DNA from: Winogradskya humida
GTDB lineage: Bacteria; Actinomycetota; Actinomycetes; Mycobacteriales; Micromonosporaceae
Direction: 5' to 3'
Assembly: GCF_016862215.1 (NCBI RefSeq)
Contig: NZ_BOMN01000071.1
Span: 1-32,614 of the forward strand
DNA: 32,614 nucleotides
The notes below the pieces were generated by a model, which did no database searches, was not told where the DNA came from, and saw only the letters and a list, made by a program, of their open reading frames with translations. Below, piece after piece: positions 1 through 9,343 of this stretch (its first letter is position 1; every line of letters begins with the position of its first letter). The translations under genes and the position numbers were made by a program.

Positions 1-14
1 TTATCCCGCCGCCC

Positions 15-1220
15 TCATCGGAATTCCGCGAGGCGGCGGCGCACGCCGAGCGGCACCAGCGCGATGACCAGCCCCAGCGCGGCGATCGGCACGACGACCC
101 ACCCGGCCAGCAACCGGTCGCTGTCCCGCAACGCGACCGCGAACTCCTCCTGCCGCCGCTCGGCGACAACCCCGACCGCACTGTCGAAATAGAAGAAGTC
201 GAACGCCGCGTCGCCCCGCCTGATCCCGGTCAGCGCACCGATCGCCTCCGCGCGCTTCCCGCTGTCGGCGAGAGCGACGATCCGCTCATGGTCGGCGCGG
301 TACCCGAGCCAGCGCTTCCCCACCTCGTCACTACCGGACAGCGCCGCGAGCCCCGCATCCCCATCGCTGAGCGCCCCGGCCTTGCGGTCGAAATCCTGCT
401 GGTAATTGGCGTTCAACAGATAACGCCCCGTATCGGCGGCCGCGTCGTAACTGACCGCCCGCGCCTGCGACAACGCGAGATAGGGCAGCAAACTGTCCCG
501 CCGCGCGTCCGCGAGCACTTTCGCCTGCAGGACGAGAACCGTCCCGAGAGCGACGATCAGCACCGCGGCGACACCCGTAGCGGCGATCAGCGAGGGATTC
601 ATCAGCCGCCGGAACCGGCGCGCCAGAAACACCTGCGTGCCGATCAGCAGAACGAGCACGGTCCCGCCCAGAACAACCGCGACGGCGATTCCGGCCGTTT
701 CGGTCCGGCGTTTCTCCGCGTACGCGTCGGCAAGCTGATCCTGGCTGGCATCGCGCAATTCCGTCGCGGCGGGCAGCAGCTCGAGATGCAGCGTATTGGT
801 CGCCTGGGTGTAATACCCGAGGGACTCCCCGCTCAGCGCCTGCCACGCCTGGCGCCGGTAGACCGCGAGCCCGTCCGCCAGCCGCAGCGCAGCCGCATCC
901 GTCCCCGCGCGCTGCAGGTCGGCGTCGATCTCGTCGCTGCGGCGCAGGTAGGCGCTCAGCGCGTCGGCCTGCGCGGCGGCGAACCGGTCGTCGTCGCGGA
1001 TCAGCATCATCCGCGCGACCTGCGCGTCGAGGTCGCTGAGCCCGAAGTACAGGTCGGAGGCGGTGGCCGCTCGCGGCGCGGCCTCCTCGCCGATGACCCG
1101 GACCTGTTCCTTGACGGCGGCCATCACCGCGCTCAGCACGATCAGGAGAAGCCCGGCGGCGACCATGGCCGCGAGCGACCACAACCGCAGCCGCGCGGGA
1201 GTCTCGGAGGAAAGCGCCAC
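15..1220 (-). CDS. Four-TM membrane sensor, GlnX-like
   Basis: Predicted integral membrane protein of about 401 aa. It is built as two similar halves. Each half has a TM helix, then a roughly 130-residue extracytoplasmic helical region (four-helix-bundle, MCP-ligand-like), then a second TM helix. The C-terminus is short and basic. This topology matches GlnX of the actinobacterial glnX-glnH-pknG module, in which GlnX passes amino-acid sensing by lipoprotein GlnH to kinase PknG. GlnH and PknG would lie to the left, outside the window, so the identification is inference. Start choice: an upstream extension in this frame is rich in Pro/Gly and unlikely. The GTG at 1220 follows a TACGGT -10-like hexamer (1228-1233) by exactly 7 nt, which suggests a leaderless mRNA. 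The stop is TGA at 15-17. An ATG overlapping that stop closes after five codons, so the next gene does not start there. Confidence 0.72.
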   Translation of the reverse strand: MALSSETPARLRLWSLAAMVAAGLLLIVLSAVMAAVKEQVRVIGEEAAPRAATASDLYFGLSDLDAQVARMMLIRDDDRFAAAQADALSAYLRRSDEIDADLQRAGTDAAALRLADGLAVYRRQAWQALSGESLGYYTQATNTLHLELLPAATELRDASQDQLADAYAEKRRTETAGIAVAVVLGGTVLVLLIGTQVFLARRFRRLMNPSLIAATGVAAVLIVALGTVLVLQAKVLADARRDSLLPYLALSQARAVSYDAAADTGRYLLNANYQQDFDRKAGALSDGDAGLAALSGSDEVGKRWLGYRADHERIVALADSGKRAEAIGALTGIRRGDAAFDFFYFDSAVGVVAERRQEEFAVALRDSDRLLAGWVVVPIAALGLVIALVPLGVRRRLAEFR

Positions 1221-1295
1221 GCCCCTCACCGTAGGGCCGCCCGGCATCGGCAAACCGGCATCAACCCGGCATGCGGCAGGTCCCGCCACGTGCCG

Positions 1296-2174
<879 letters not shown>

Positions 2175-3003
2175 AGCCCGGGGCTACGGGCGAACAGCGA
2201 CGTGCCCTCCCGGGGCCCCCGCACACCGTCAGCACCGCCGTAGACCCCACCGGCCTCGGTCACGATCAGCGAGGTGACCGCGAAGTCCCAGATCTGCCCC
2301 CGCGTCTGCACCGCCAGATCCAGCTCCCCGCTCGCCACGAGCAGCGCGGCATGCACATCCCACTCGGACTCCGCGGCCCGCGCGGCCAGCGGCGCCGCGA
2401 TGACCCGGTCGGAGTCAAGATAATTCGGCGCACACGGGATCACCCCGAGCCGGCTGCCGTCGAGCAGATCCGTCCCGCCCGGCGCCACCGACACCCGCCG
2501 TTCCCGCGACCCATCGAGCGCCGACCAGTAGGCACCGCCACCGCGTTGCGCCCACCAGATCGCGTCCTGCGCCGGCGTGACGGCCACCCCGGCCTGGATC
2601 TCGCCGTCCTCCTCCAGCGCGACCAGCACCAGCCACCGATCGTCCCCGGCCACGTACTGCGCCGTCCCATCGATCGGATCGATGATCCACCGCCGCCGCC
2701 CAGCCCCCGCGGCACCGCCTTCCTCCCCTAGCAACGCATCGCCCGGCCGTTCCCGCCGCAGCACGGCCCGGATCGCCTCCTCGGACTCCCGATCGGCCGC
2801 GGTGACGGTGCTGCCGTCAGCCTTCAACTCCCGCGGCAACTCGGCCAGCGCGGCAAAATGACGCATCGCAACGGCCGCCCCGGCAAGTGCAGCCCGGCGC
2901 GCCAAATCAAGATCAAGGGACACAAACCCCATCCTGCCGCAACCCGGCAACCCCCCTCACCCCCGCCCCGATCACCGCCACCCCGATCACCGCGCCCCGG
3001 TCA

Positions 3004-3027
3004 GGGCGGCCCTGATCAGGGCCGCCC
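3004..3027. other. 24-bp perfect palindrome
   Basis: A perfectly self-complementary 24-bp element centred on TGATCA with GGGCGGCC/GGCCGCCC arms. As RNA it could form a 10-bp stem with a GATC loop. It sits between two minus-strand genes, next to a 14-bp repeat array. It may be a weak terminator or a protein-binding site. No U-tract follows on either strand. Confidence 0.7.
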
Positions 3028-3036
3028 GGTCACCGC

Positions 3037-3134
3037 CGCTCGATCAGTGCCGCCCGGTCAATCCCGCACGGTCAATCCCGCACGGTCACTGCCGCACTGT
3101 CACTGCCGCACGGTCACTGCCGCACGGTCACTGC
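3037..3134. repeat. 14-bp tandem array, seven units
   Basis: Seven head-to-tail 14-bp units with consensus CGCACGGTCACTGC. The first three are degenerate; the 3079, 3107 and 3121 copies are identical. The array runs over the 3' end of the adjacent membrane-protein gene and supplies its stop codon and last residues (TVRQ), so the present C-terminus is probably a product of repeat expansion. Confidence 0.9.
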
Positions 3135-4097
3135 CATCGCGGGCTGGGCCGGCGAGCGGCGCAGCCGGCGGGCCACGACCAGGATGAGAACCAGGGCGGC
3201 ACCGGCAAACACGGCCCGGCTGAGTGGTGTGAGGACCGGCCCACCCCCGGCGAGCGCCTCCATGAAAAAGCTGTTCCATCCGTACGTAACGAGCGCACCC
3301 GCAGCCGCAGCAAGCCGGTGCCGCCCGTCCCACCCCGCCCGCCGCGACCAGGTCGCAAGAGTGACCCCCGCGAGAACGAACGCGGTCAGCATCGCCGGAA
3401 CACCGGCAGCATCAGGCAACCACTTCGTCCCCATGAACAACGCCCCCGCCACCACAACCACGCCGAACACCACCCACGCGCCCGGCGCAACGCCACGACC
3501 GTCCCGGGCCACCATGCCCCCGGCGGGAATCCGGAACGCCACCGTCACCAGCAGCGCGACGATCACGACCACGGCGGCCAGCTGCGGCCACGGCGCGATG
3601 AAATGGTCACTCGAATACGAGAACATCGTGGTCCCGAAAGCCCCCAGCGCGAGCAGCACCAACACCACGACCAGCCCAGGAGTACGCAACCACGGCACCG
3701 TACGCCGAACGCTCGCCTCCTCGACAAGCGCGATCGGCACACCGATGCTCCACACGGTGTGCAACGTCAGCACGAACAGCGTCCACGGAACCGCGATCCC
3801 CAGCGCCGGCACGAACCCGTCATCGAGCAGATGCGCCCCGGCATACCCCGGATCGAACAGCGACTGGGTGATCACTCCCTCTTCGAGCACCCCATAGGCA
3901 AGACCGAGCACAATCATGGAAGGCCAGCCCCTGTTGGTACGCCGCACAAGCTCGCGAACAACCACCGCCGCCCCACCGTAAAGGGGCGCGAGAATCAGCA
4001 ACATCGGCAGCATGACAAACGTGAAGTCGCCGAGCAGAAACTCCGCAACCAACGGCGACAGGAAGAACAGGGCAACAGCAGGACCAATTCGACGCAT
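3114..4097 (-). CDS. Polytopic membrane protein of unknown function
   Basis: About 327 aa from ATG 4097 (an upstream ATG at 4130 gives a poor polar extension). Eight to nine hydrophobic helices are visible, e.g. VALFFLSPLVAEFLLG, LVVVLVLLALGAF and AVVVIVALLVTVAF. A conserved-looking YGVLEEGVITQSLFDPGY segment with paired glutamates follows the second helix. Paired Glu in a membrane helix recalls CPBP-type proteases, but the other CPBP motifs (FxxxR, HxxxN/B) are not clear, so I do not assign that family. The last residues fall in the 14-bp repeat array. A dyad TGACA-GA-TGTCA about 60 nt upstream may be its operator. Confidence 0.7.
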   Translation of the reverse strand: MRRIGPAVALFFLSPLVAEFLLGDFTFVMLPMLLILAPLYGGAAVVVRELVRRTNRGWPSMIVLGLAYGVLEEGVITQSLFDPGYAGAHLLDDGFVPALGIAVPWTLFVLTLHTVWSIGVPIALVEEASVRRTVPWLRTPGLVVVLVLLALGAFGTTMFSYSSDHFIAPWPQLAAVVVIVALLVTVAFRIPAGGMVARDGRGVAPGAWVVFGVVVVAGALFMGTKWLPDAAGVPAMLTAFVLAGVTLATWSRRAGWDGRHRLAAAAGALVTYGWNSFFMEALAGGGPVLTPLSRAVFAGAALVLILVVARRLRRSPAQPAMAVTVRQ

Positions 4098-4140
4098 GCG
4101 TTCATCGTCGCGGCGCCCGCCGGCCCCCACCGCCGTCGTC

Positions 4141-4168
4141 TGTCATCGATGTCCCCTGACAGATGTCA
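4141..4168. promoter_or_regulatory. Possible operator: TGTCA/TGACA dyads
   Basis: TGTCA at 4141, TGACA at 4157 and TGTCA at 4164 create a 12-bp palindrome (TGACA-GA-TGTCA, 4157-4168) plus a half-site in the upstream region of the minus-strand membrane-protein gene. This is a sequence-only suggestion; no regulator is identified. Confidence 0.3.
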
Positions 4169-4339
4169 CGTAGCGCTCAGCGGCAGCATGCCAGCTCCGC
4201 CGGGACGGAACAGCCACCGGCCGGATCCGGCCGGCACAGGAATCGCGAGCAGCCACCAGACCCCGTGCCGCGCCGCGAGCCGCAGGGCGAACAGGCAAGA
4301 GAAGCTGACGAAAGCGGTGACCGGCGCGCACCCCGGAAC

Positions 4340-4669
4340 CTATCGGGTCAGGTTCCGCTCGGCCCATTCCGTCGCCGCCGCGATCACCGGCATCAGGCTC
4401 GATCCTCGCGGGGTCAGGGCGTATTCCACGCGGGGTGGCACGCCTTCGTGGACGGTCCGGGAGATCAGGTCGTCGCGTTCCAGGGTGCGCAGCGTTTCGG
4501 TGAGCATTTTCGGGGTTGCTCCGGCGATGACGCGGCCGAGTTCGCCGCGGTGCAACGGCCCCGCGGCGAGTTCTTTCAGGACCAGGCACACCCATCGGCC
4601 GCCGAGGCGTTGCAGCAGGCGGTGGGTCGGGCATTCGGCCATCGATGCCAGATATTTCGTACGCCCCAT
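4340..4669 (-). CDS. HxlR-family transcriptional regulator
   Basis: Winged-helix MarR-like regulator of 109 aa, the usual HxlR length. It has the typical Cys-containing N-terminus (MAECPTHRLLQRLGGRW), a winged helix with LVLKELAAGPLHRGELGR and the hallmark TPKMLTETLRTLERDDLISR recognition region, then the wing VEYALTPRGSSL. HxlR proteins often sense redox or aldehyde stress through the N-terminal Cys and control the neighbouring divergent gene. Here that is a Rossmann oxidoreductase, which fits. The ATG at 4669 follows a GGGGGG Shine-Dalgarno on the minus strand. Confidence 0.9.
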   Translation of the reverse strand: MGRTKYLASMAECPTHRLLQRLGGRWVCLVLKELAAGPLHRGELGRVIAGATPKMLTETLRTLERDDLISRTVHEGVPPRVEYALTPRGSSLMPVIAAATEWAERNLTR

Positions 4670-4735
4670 GGAGCCCCCCGAGCACGTTGAAGTGCCTACT
4701 GTCGCGGCAGACGATTCCGACCCTACCGTCGGCGC
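4670..4735. promoter_or_regulatory. Divergent promoter region, HxlR gene / oxidoreductase
   Basis: A 66-bp divergent intergenic segment. For the rightward gene, TACCGT (4724-4729) precedes ATG 4736 by 6 nt, the leaderless arrangement seen repeatedly in this window. The segment would also have to hold the HxlR operator, but I see no clean dyad. Confidence 0.5.
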
Positions 4736-5320
4736 ATGAGCGTGATCGGGATCCTCGGCGCCGGCAACGTGGCGCGGGCATTGCAGCCGAAACTGGCCGC
4801 GGCGGGCCACGAAGTGCGGATGGGGCGGCTCACCGTCGCCGAGCTGGCCGGCGCCGACGTCGTGGTGAACGCGTTACCCGGGGCGGTGGCGGTCGAGGTG
4901 CTCGGGCCGCTGAAAGATGTTCTTGCCGGGAAGGTGCTCGTCGATGTCGCCAATGCGGTGGTGCAGGGGGCGGACGGGTTCGCCGAGCGGCTGCTCTATC
5001 GCAACCTCGCGGCGGAGCTCCAGCGGATACTGCCTGATACGCGGGTCGTGAAGGCGTTGAACACCGTGGGACCGGCGGCACTCATGGGAGATCCGGGCGC
5101 CCTGGGCGTACCCGTGTCGGTATTCCTGTGTGGGGACGACCCGGCGGCGAAAGGCGTGGTTGTGGGGTTGCTGGCGGAGCTCGGGTGGCCGCGGGAATGG
5201 GTGCTCGATCTCGGCGGGGTGGAGCGGGCGTGGTGGCCGGAATCGTTTGTGCTCATGGTCCGCCCGCTGATCGCGCAGCTCGGACCGGTGCCCTTTGCCC
5301 TGTCGATCGCGCGAGGATAG
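4736..5320 (+). CDS. NADPH/F420-type Rossmann oxidoreductase
   Basis: 194-aa protein with an N-terminal dinucleotide-binding fold. IGILGAGNVARAL (residues 4-16) carries the Gly-x-Gly-x-x-Ala signature. The acidic/basic specificity loop MGRLTVAELAGADVVVNALPG follows, then the RVVKALNTVGPAAL segment characteristic of the F420:NADP oxidoreductase / STEAP-like family. Proteins of this family reduce coenzyme F420 or use NADP with small substrates; the actual substrate is unknown. Divergent from an HxlR regulator that probably controls it. The stop is 4 nt before the glyoxalase-fold gene, so the two likely form an operon. Confidence 0.85.
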   Translation: MSVIGILGAGNVARALQPKLAAAGHEVRMGRLTVAELAGADVVVNALPGAVAVEVLGPLKDVLAGKVLVDVANAVVQGADGFAERLLYRNLAAELQRILPDTRVVKALNTVGPAALMGDPGALGVPVSVFLCGDDPAAKGVVVGLLAELGWPREWVLDLGGVERAWWPESFVLMVRPLIAQLGPVPFALSIARG

Positions 5321-5324
5321 CCGC

Positions 5325-5708
5325 ATGCACAAGAGTCGTCTTTACGGGCTTTTCATCGACACCCCGGATGCGGATGCCGCGGCTGGTTTCTGGTCGGCGG
5401 CGCTCGGGGTGCCGGCCGTTCCGGAGCCGGAGGAGCCGCAGTTCATCGCACTGGCCGGGGCTTTTCCCAAGCTCGAGCTGGACGTTCAGCGGATCGGTTC
5501 GGAGCCGCGCTATCACGTCGACATCGAGACCGACGACGTGGACGCGGAGACCGCCCGGCTGCTCGCGCTCGGTGCCGTCGAGGTGGATCGGTGGCTCGAC
5601 TGTCACGTCCTGCGGGCGCCGGGCGGTCATCTGCTCTGCGTGGTCCCGGTCCACAGCGACCCCGCCCTCTTCGAGAGCGAGGCACGCGTGTGGCATTCAC
5701 AGACCTGA
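5325..5708 (+). CDS. VOC (glyoxalase/bleomycin-resistance) fold protein
   Basis: 127-aa vicinal-oxygen-chelate superfamily member. It has two beta-alpha-beta-beta-beta modules: the first runs from LYGLFIDTPDADAAAGFWSAALG, the second from RYHVDIETDDVDAETARLLALGA to APGGHLLCVVPV. The YHVDI His and a late acidic residue are candidate metal ligands, but the substrate is unknown. ATG 5325 lies 4 nt after the oxidoreductase stop, with GAGGA upstream. The 3' end overlaps the convergent helicase gene by 12 bp, so the two stops lie inside each other's reading region. Confidence 0.85.
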   Translation: MHKSRLYGLFIDTPDADAAAGFWSAALGVPAVPEPEEPQFIALAGAFPKLELDVQRIGSEPRYHVDIETDDVDAETARLLALGAVEVDRWLDCHVLRAPGGHLLCVVPVHSDPALFESEARVWHSQT

Positions 5709-8483
5709 GTGGTACGCCAGCACCCCCCGGTTGACCGCGGTGATCGCCTTGCGGGCCGCGTCGCGGATGCCGGGGGTGGCGGCGCGGCCGTCGCGGATCT
5801 GGGCGAGCAGGTCGAGGACCTGGCGGGCCCAGCGCACGAAGTCGCCCGCGGGCATGTCCGTCTCGTAGTTGTTTCCGCTGGCCAGGACGCGGGCGAGGGG
5901 TTCGCCCTTGGCCCAGCGGTACATCGGCCAGACGAAGCCGGGGTCGGGCTCGCGGGTGAGGGAGAGCTCGTGCTCGGCCTCCTGGGCCTCGATCTCCGCC
6001 CACAGCTTCTGGCAGGCCTCGACCGCGGTCTGGGTGGCTCCCTTGGGGACCGAAGCACGGTCGTCACCCTCGCGGCGGGACTCGTAGAGGACCATGGAGA
6101 CGGCCGCGGCCAGCTCCTCCGGGGCGAGGCCTTCCCAGACGCCGCTGCGCAGGCATTCGGCGACGAGCAGGTCGGCCTCGGTCCAGATGCGGCCGAGCAT
6201 CCGGCCCGCGTCGGTGACCTCGCCGTCGGCGGACAGATACCCGCGGGCGGTGAGTACCGCGACGACCTGGTCGAACGTGCGGGCCAGCGAGCCGGTGCGA
6301 CCGGCCACCTTGTCGCGCAGCGCGCTGGTGTCCCGCTCGAGGCGGTGACGGCGCTCGGCGAAGCGGGCGTGCTCCTCGCGGTCGGGGCAGGCGTGACAGG
6401 GGTGCTGCCGCATCTGCATCTTGAGCAGGGCGATCTCGGCGTCCTCCCCGGGGACCCCGCCCTTGTTGCGCCCGCGCCGGCCGCCGGGGCGGTCGTGACG
6501 GTCGTGACCGGTGGCGCTGACCGCCGCGGCGAGGTCCCGGCGGGCGCCGGGTGAGCGGTGGTTGAAGTGCTTGGGGATCCGCAGCCGGTCGAGCACCTCC
6601 ACCGGGCCGCTGGGGAAGTCGCCGGGGCCGATCCGCCCGGCCCAGCGGTCCTGGGTGAGCACGAGCGGCCGGGGCTCACCGAACCCGCCGGCCGGCGGCT
6701 CGAGGACCACGGCGAGCCCGGCGCGGCGCCCGTGCGGCACGCGGATCACGTCACCGATGCGCAGCTTCTCCAACGACGACACCGCGGCGGCCTTACGCTG
6801 CTGGGTGCCCTGGCGGGCGATGGACCGCTCACGGTCGGCAATTGCGATGCGCAACCCGAAATACTCGTCGAAGTCGCCGTGGTGGCAGGCGCCGTCGGAG
6901 CCGTACTCCTGCATGGTGTCGACGTTGCGCTGGACCTGGCGGGCCAGGCCGACCACCGAGCGGTCCGCCTGGAACTGGGCGAACGACGACTCGAGCAGGT
7001 CGCGGGACTTGTCGGCGCCGACCGTGCCGACCAGGTTGACCGCCATGTTGTAGGACGGGCGGAAGCTGGAGCGCAGCGGGTAGGTGCGGGTCGAGGCGAG
7101 CCCGGCCACGTGCCGCGGGTCGACCTCGGGGCTCCACAGCACCACGGCATGGCCCTCGACGTCGATGCCGCGGCGCCCGGCCCGCCCGGTGAGCTGCGTG
7201 TACTCCCCCGGGGTCAGGTCGACGTGGGCCTCGCCGTTGAACTTGACGAGGCGTTCGAGCACGACGCAGCGGGCCGGCATGTTGATGCCGAGCGCCAGGG
7301 TCTCGGTGGCGAAGACCGCCTTGACGAGCCCGCGCACGAAGCACTCCTCGACGGCCTCCTTGAACGCGGGCAGCATGCCGGCGTGGTGCGCGGCGACCCC
7401 GCGCTCCAGGCCGTCGAGCCACTCCCAGTAGCCCAGCACCGACAGGTCCTCGGCGGGGATGCTGGCGACCTTCGCCTCGGCGATGCGGCGGATCTCGGTG
7501 CGCTCCTCGGGGTCGGTGAGGCGCAGGCCGCCGTCGAGGCACTGACGCACGGCGGCGTCGCACCCGGCACGGCTGAAGATGAACAGGATCGCGGGAAGCA
7601 GCCCGGCCCGGTCGAGCCGGTCGACCACCTCGGCGCGCGGCGGCGGCTGCCAGCGCTTGGGGCGCCCGCCACGGTTGTTCCACCCGCCGCCGGTGGTGCG
7701 CTCGCTGAACTCGAGCCGGCGCAGCATCTCGCGGGAGTAGCGCAGCAGCTCGGGATGCACGTCGTGCTTGCGGGCCGCATCGGCGTCGTGGAAAAGGTCG
7801 AACATCCGCTTGCTGACGAGCATGTGCTGCCACAACGGCACGGGCCGGTGCTCGCTGACGACGACCTCGGTCTCGCCGCGCACCGTCACGAGCCAGTCGG
7901 CGAACTCCTCGTAGTTACTGACCGTCGCGGACAGTGAGACCAAGGTCACCGAAGCGGGCAGGTGAATGATCACTTCTTCCCAGACCGCGCCCCGGAACCG
8001 GTCGGCGAGATAGTGCACCTCGTCCATCACCACATAGGCCAGCCCCTGCAGGCTCGTCGAGCCCGAGTAGAGCATGTTGCGCAGCACCTCGGTGGTCATC
8101 ACGATCACGGGTGCGTCGCCGTTGATGACGTTGTCACCGGTCAGCAGGCCGACCTGATCGGCGCCGTAGCGCGCGACGAGGTCGTGATACTTCTGGTTGG
8201 ACAGCGCCTTGATCGGGGTGGTGTAGAAACACTTGCGGCGCTGGCCGGAGCCGTCGGAACGCAGCGCGAGGTGCACCGCGAACTCACCGACCACCGTCTT
8301 GCCCGCGCCGGTGGGAGCGCAGACCAGCACACCGCTGCCGCGCTCCAGGGCCTCGCAGGCCTGCCGTTGGAAGTCGTCCAGGTCGAAGCCGACATCCAGC
8401 ATGAAATCCTCGAGCGCGGGAAACTCGGCCGAGCGGGCCGCCCGCCTCTTGGAATCCGCATAGCGTTCGGCGGGGCTCGTCAT
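5697..8483 (-). CDS. helY: Ski2/Mtr4-like DEAD/DEAH-box helicase HelY
   Basis: 928-aa superfamily 2 RNA helicase. Walker A APTGAGKT is near residues 56-63, with TTPIKALSNQKY (motif Ia), DEVH at about 154-157 and LSATVSN (motif III). The second RecA domain carries ETLALGINMPARCVV and GRAGRRG (motif VI). The long C-terminal part ends in a DSHCT-like helical domain (EELAAAVSMVLYESR...). A CxxC-containing stretch (HPCHACPDREEH) lies between. The mycobacterial orthologue HelY sits in the same helY-tatC-tatA-pafC-pafB order. ATG 8483 is favoured over an upstream ATG because TAGCCT (8491-8496) precedes it by 7 nt. GTGTCA, 11 nt further out, is a near match to the PafBC motif. Confidence 0.93.
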   Translation of the reverse strand: MTSPAERYADSKRRAARSAEFPALEDFMLDVGFDLDDFQRQACEALERGSGVLVCAPTGAGKTVVGEFAVHLALRSDGSGQRRKCFYTTPIKALSNQKYHDLVARYGADQVGLLTGDNVINGDAPVIVMTTEVLRNMLYSGSTSLQGLAYVVMDEVHYLADRFRGAVWEEVIIHLPASVTLVSLSATVSNYEEFADWLVTVRGETEVVVSEHRPVPLWQHMLVSKRMFDLFHDADAARKHDVHPELLRYSREMLRRLEFSERTTGGGWNNRGGRPKRWQPPPRAEVVDRLDRAGLLPAILFIFSRAGCDAAVRQCLDGGLRLTDPEERTEIRRIAEAKVASIPAEDLSVLGYWEWLDGLERGVAAHHAGMLPAFKEAVEECFVRGLVKAVFATETLALGINMPARCVVLERLVKFNGEAHVDLTPGEYTQLTGRAGRRGIDVEGHAVVLWSPEVDPRHVAGLASTRTYPLRSSFRPSYNMAVNLVGTVGADKSRDLLESSFAQFQADRSVVGLARQVQRNVDTMQEYGSDGACHHGDFDEYFGLRIAIADRERSIARQGTQQRKAAAVSSLEKLRIGDVIRVPHGRRAGLAVVLEPPAGGFGEPRPLVLTQDRWAGRIGPGDFPSGPVEVLDRLRIPKHFNHRSPGARRDLAAAVSATGHDRHDRPGGRRGRNKGGVPGEDAEIALLKMQMRQHPCHACPDREEHARFAERRHRLERDTSALRDKVAGRTGSLARTFDQVVAVLTARGYLSADGEVTDAGRMLGRIWTEADLLVAECLRSGVWEGLAPEELAAAVSMVLYESRREGDDRASVPKGATQTAVEACQKLWAEIEAQEAEHELSLTREPDPGFVWPMYRWAKGEPLARVLASGNNYETDMPAGDFVRWARQVLDLLAQIRDGRAATPGIRDAARKAITAVNRGVLAYHSGL

Positions 8484-8490
8484 GAACACA

Positions 8491-8513
8491 AGGCTAATGC
8501 GTGGGTGTGACAC
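8491..8513 (-). promoter_or_regulatory. helY promoter, near PafBC-type
   Basis: On the minus strand GTGTCA (8513-8508), an 11-nt spacer and TAGCCT (8496-8491) precede ATG 8483 by 7 nt. The mycobacterial RecA-NDp/PafBC pattern is TTGTCR-N11-TANNNT; only the first base differs. Confidence 0.4.
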
Positions 8514-8581
8514 AACGAAGGTCGTGGCTCACCGGGCGGTTGCCGACAGTTGCGTCCGAGCCGCTGGGTATGGTGCACGGC

Positions 8582-9316
8582 GTGCCGGATGCCGCCGAAT
8601 CGACCACCAGAAGATCGCCCCGCCGGGTGCAAGCCGTCCTCTTCGACTTCCACGGCACCCTCGCCCAGGTCGAGGAACCGGTCACCTGGGTCACCGCGGC
8701 AGCGGCCGCCTGCGGTGCCGACCTGGACCGCGCCAAGGCCACCATCCTCGCGGATCGCCTGGTCACCGCGGGCCGCGCGGGTGGCCCGCTCCCCCGCCGC
8801 GTGCCCATCCACCTCGCCGAGCACTGGGCCGACCGGGACCTCTACGAGCACAGTCACCGCGCGGCCTACACGGGTCTTGCCGAGACGGTGATGACGGACG
8901 TGCAAGGCCTCGCCGACGCGCTCTACGACCGGGGCATGGGCCCGGCGGGCTGGCTCCCCTACGCCGACACCGAGCCGACGCTGCGCACTCTGCACGAAGC
9001 GGGCATCAAGGTGGCGGTGGTGAGCAACATCGGCTTCGACATCCGCCCGCACTTCGCCGAGTGGGGCCTCGACGGGCTCATCGACGCCTTCGCCCTGTCG
9101 TACGAGATCGGCCGCACCAAACCGGATCCGGCCATCTTCCTGCGCGCCTGCGGCATGCTCGGCGTCGACCCGGAGCACACCCTCATGGTCGGTGACACCC
9201 CCGCGGACGCGGGCGCCGTCCAGGCGGGCTGCGCGGCGCTGGTCCTACCCGCCGCCGAACCGGGCCGCAGCAACGGCCTCAGCGCCTCACTCGCCCTCGC
9301 CGGCTGTTCTCGCTGA
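8582..9316 (+). CDS. HAD-superfamily hydrolase (subfamily IA)
   Basis: 244-aa phosphatase-like protein. HAD motif I VLFDFHGTLA (nucleophile Asp about residue 22, with Asp replaced by His in the usual DxDGT, giving DFHGT), motif II VVSNIGFD, the conserved Lys in GRTKPDPAIF, and motif III MVGDTPADAG are all present with a helical cap between I and II. The product would hydrolyse a small phosphorylated metabolite; substrate unknown. Start: GTG 8582 lies 7 nt after TATGGT (8569-8574) and gives a sensible N-terminus. An in-frame ATG at 8570 and one at 8501 are alternatives. Divergent from helY. Confidence 0.82.
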   Translation: MPDAAESTTRRSPRRVQAVLFDFHGTLAQVEEPVTWVTAAAAACGADLDRAKATILADRLVTAGRAGGPLPRRVPIHLAEHWADRDLYEHSHRAAYTGLAETVMTDVQGLADALYDRGMGPAGWLPYADTEPTLRTLHEAGIKVAVVSNIGFDIRPHFAEWGLDGLIDAFALSYEIGRTKPDPAIFLRACGMLGVDPEHTLMVGDTPADAGAVQAGCAALVLPAAEPGRSNGLSASLALAGCSR

Positions 9317-9343
9317 GGGCCTCAAGAGGGACTCGTTGAGAAC
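9306..9343. terminator. Possible bidirectional hairpin
   Basis: GTTCTC (9306-9311) and GAGAAC (9338-9343) are inverted arms enclosing smaller GAGG/CCTC pairings. They lie between the HAD gene stop and the stop of the convergent 63-aa ORF. No U-tract; weak evidence. Confidence 0.3.

Noticed and set aside
1..18. ATG overlapping the GlnX-like stop as start of the next gene
   Set aside because: The frame closes with a stop after five codons at the window edge.
4190..4335. Minus-strand frame with a hydrophobic run (VTAFVSFSCLFALRLAARHG) that could be a membrane-gene remnant
   Set aside because: About 50 codons following a stop, without a start codon or ribosome binding site; too little to call a pseudogene.
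5443..9178. Long ORFs antisense to helY and the HAD gene
   Set aside because: Typical high-GC shadow frames; the sense proteins carry complete family motifs.
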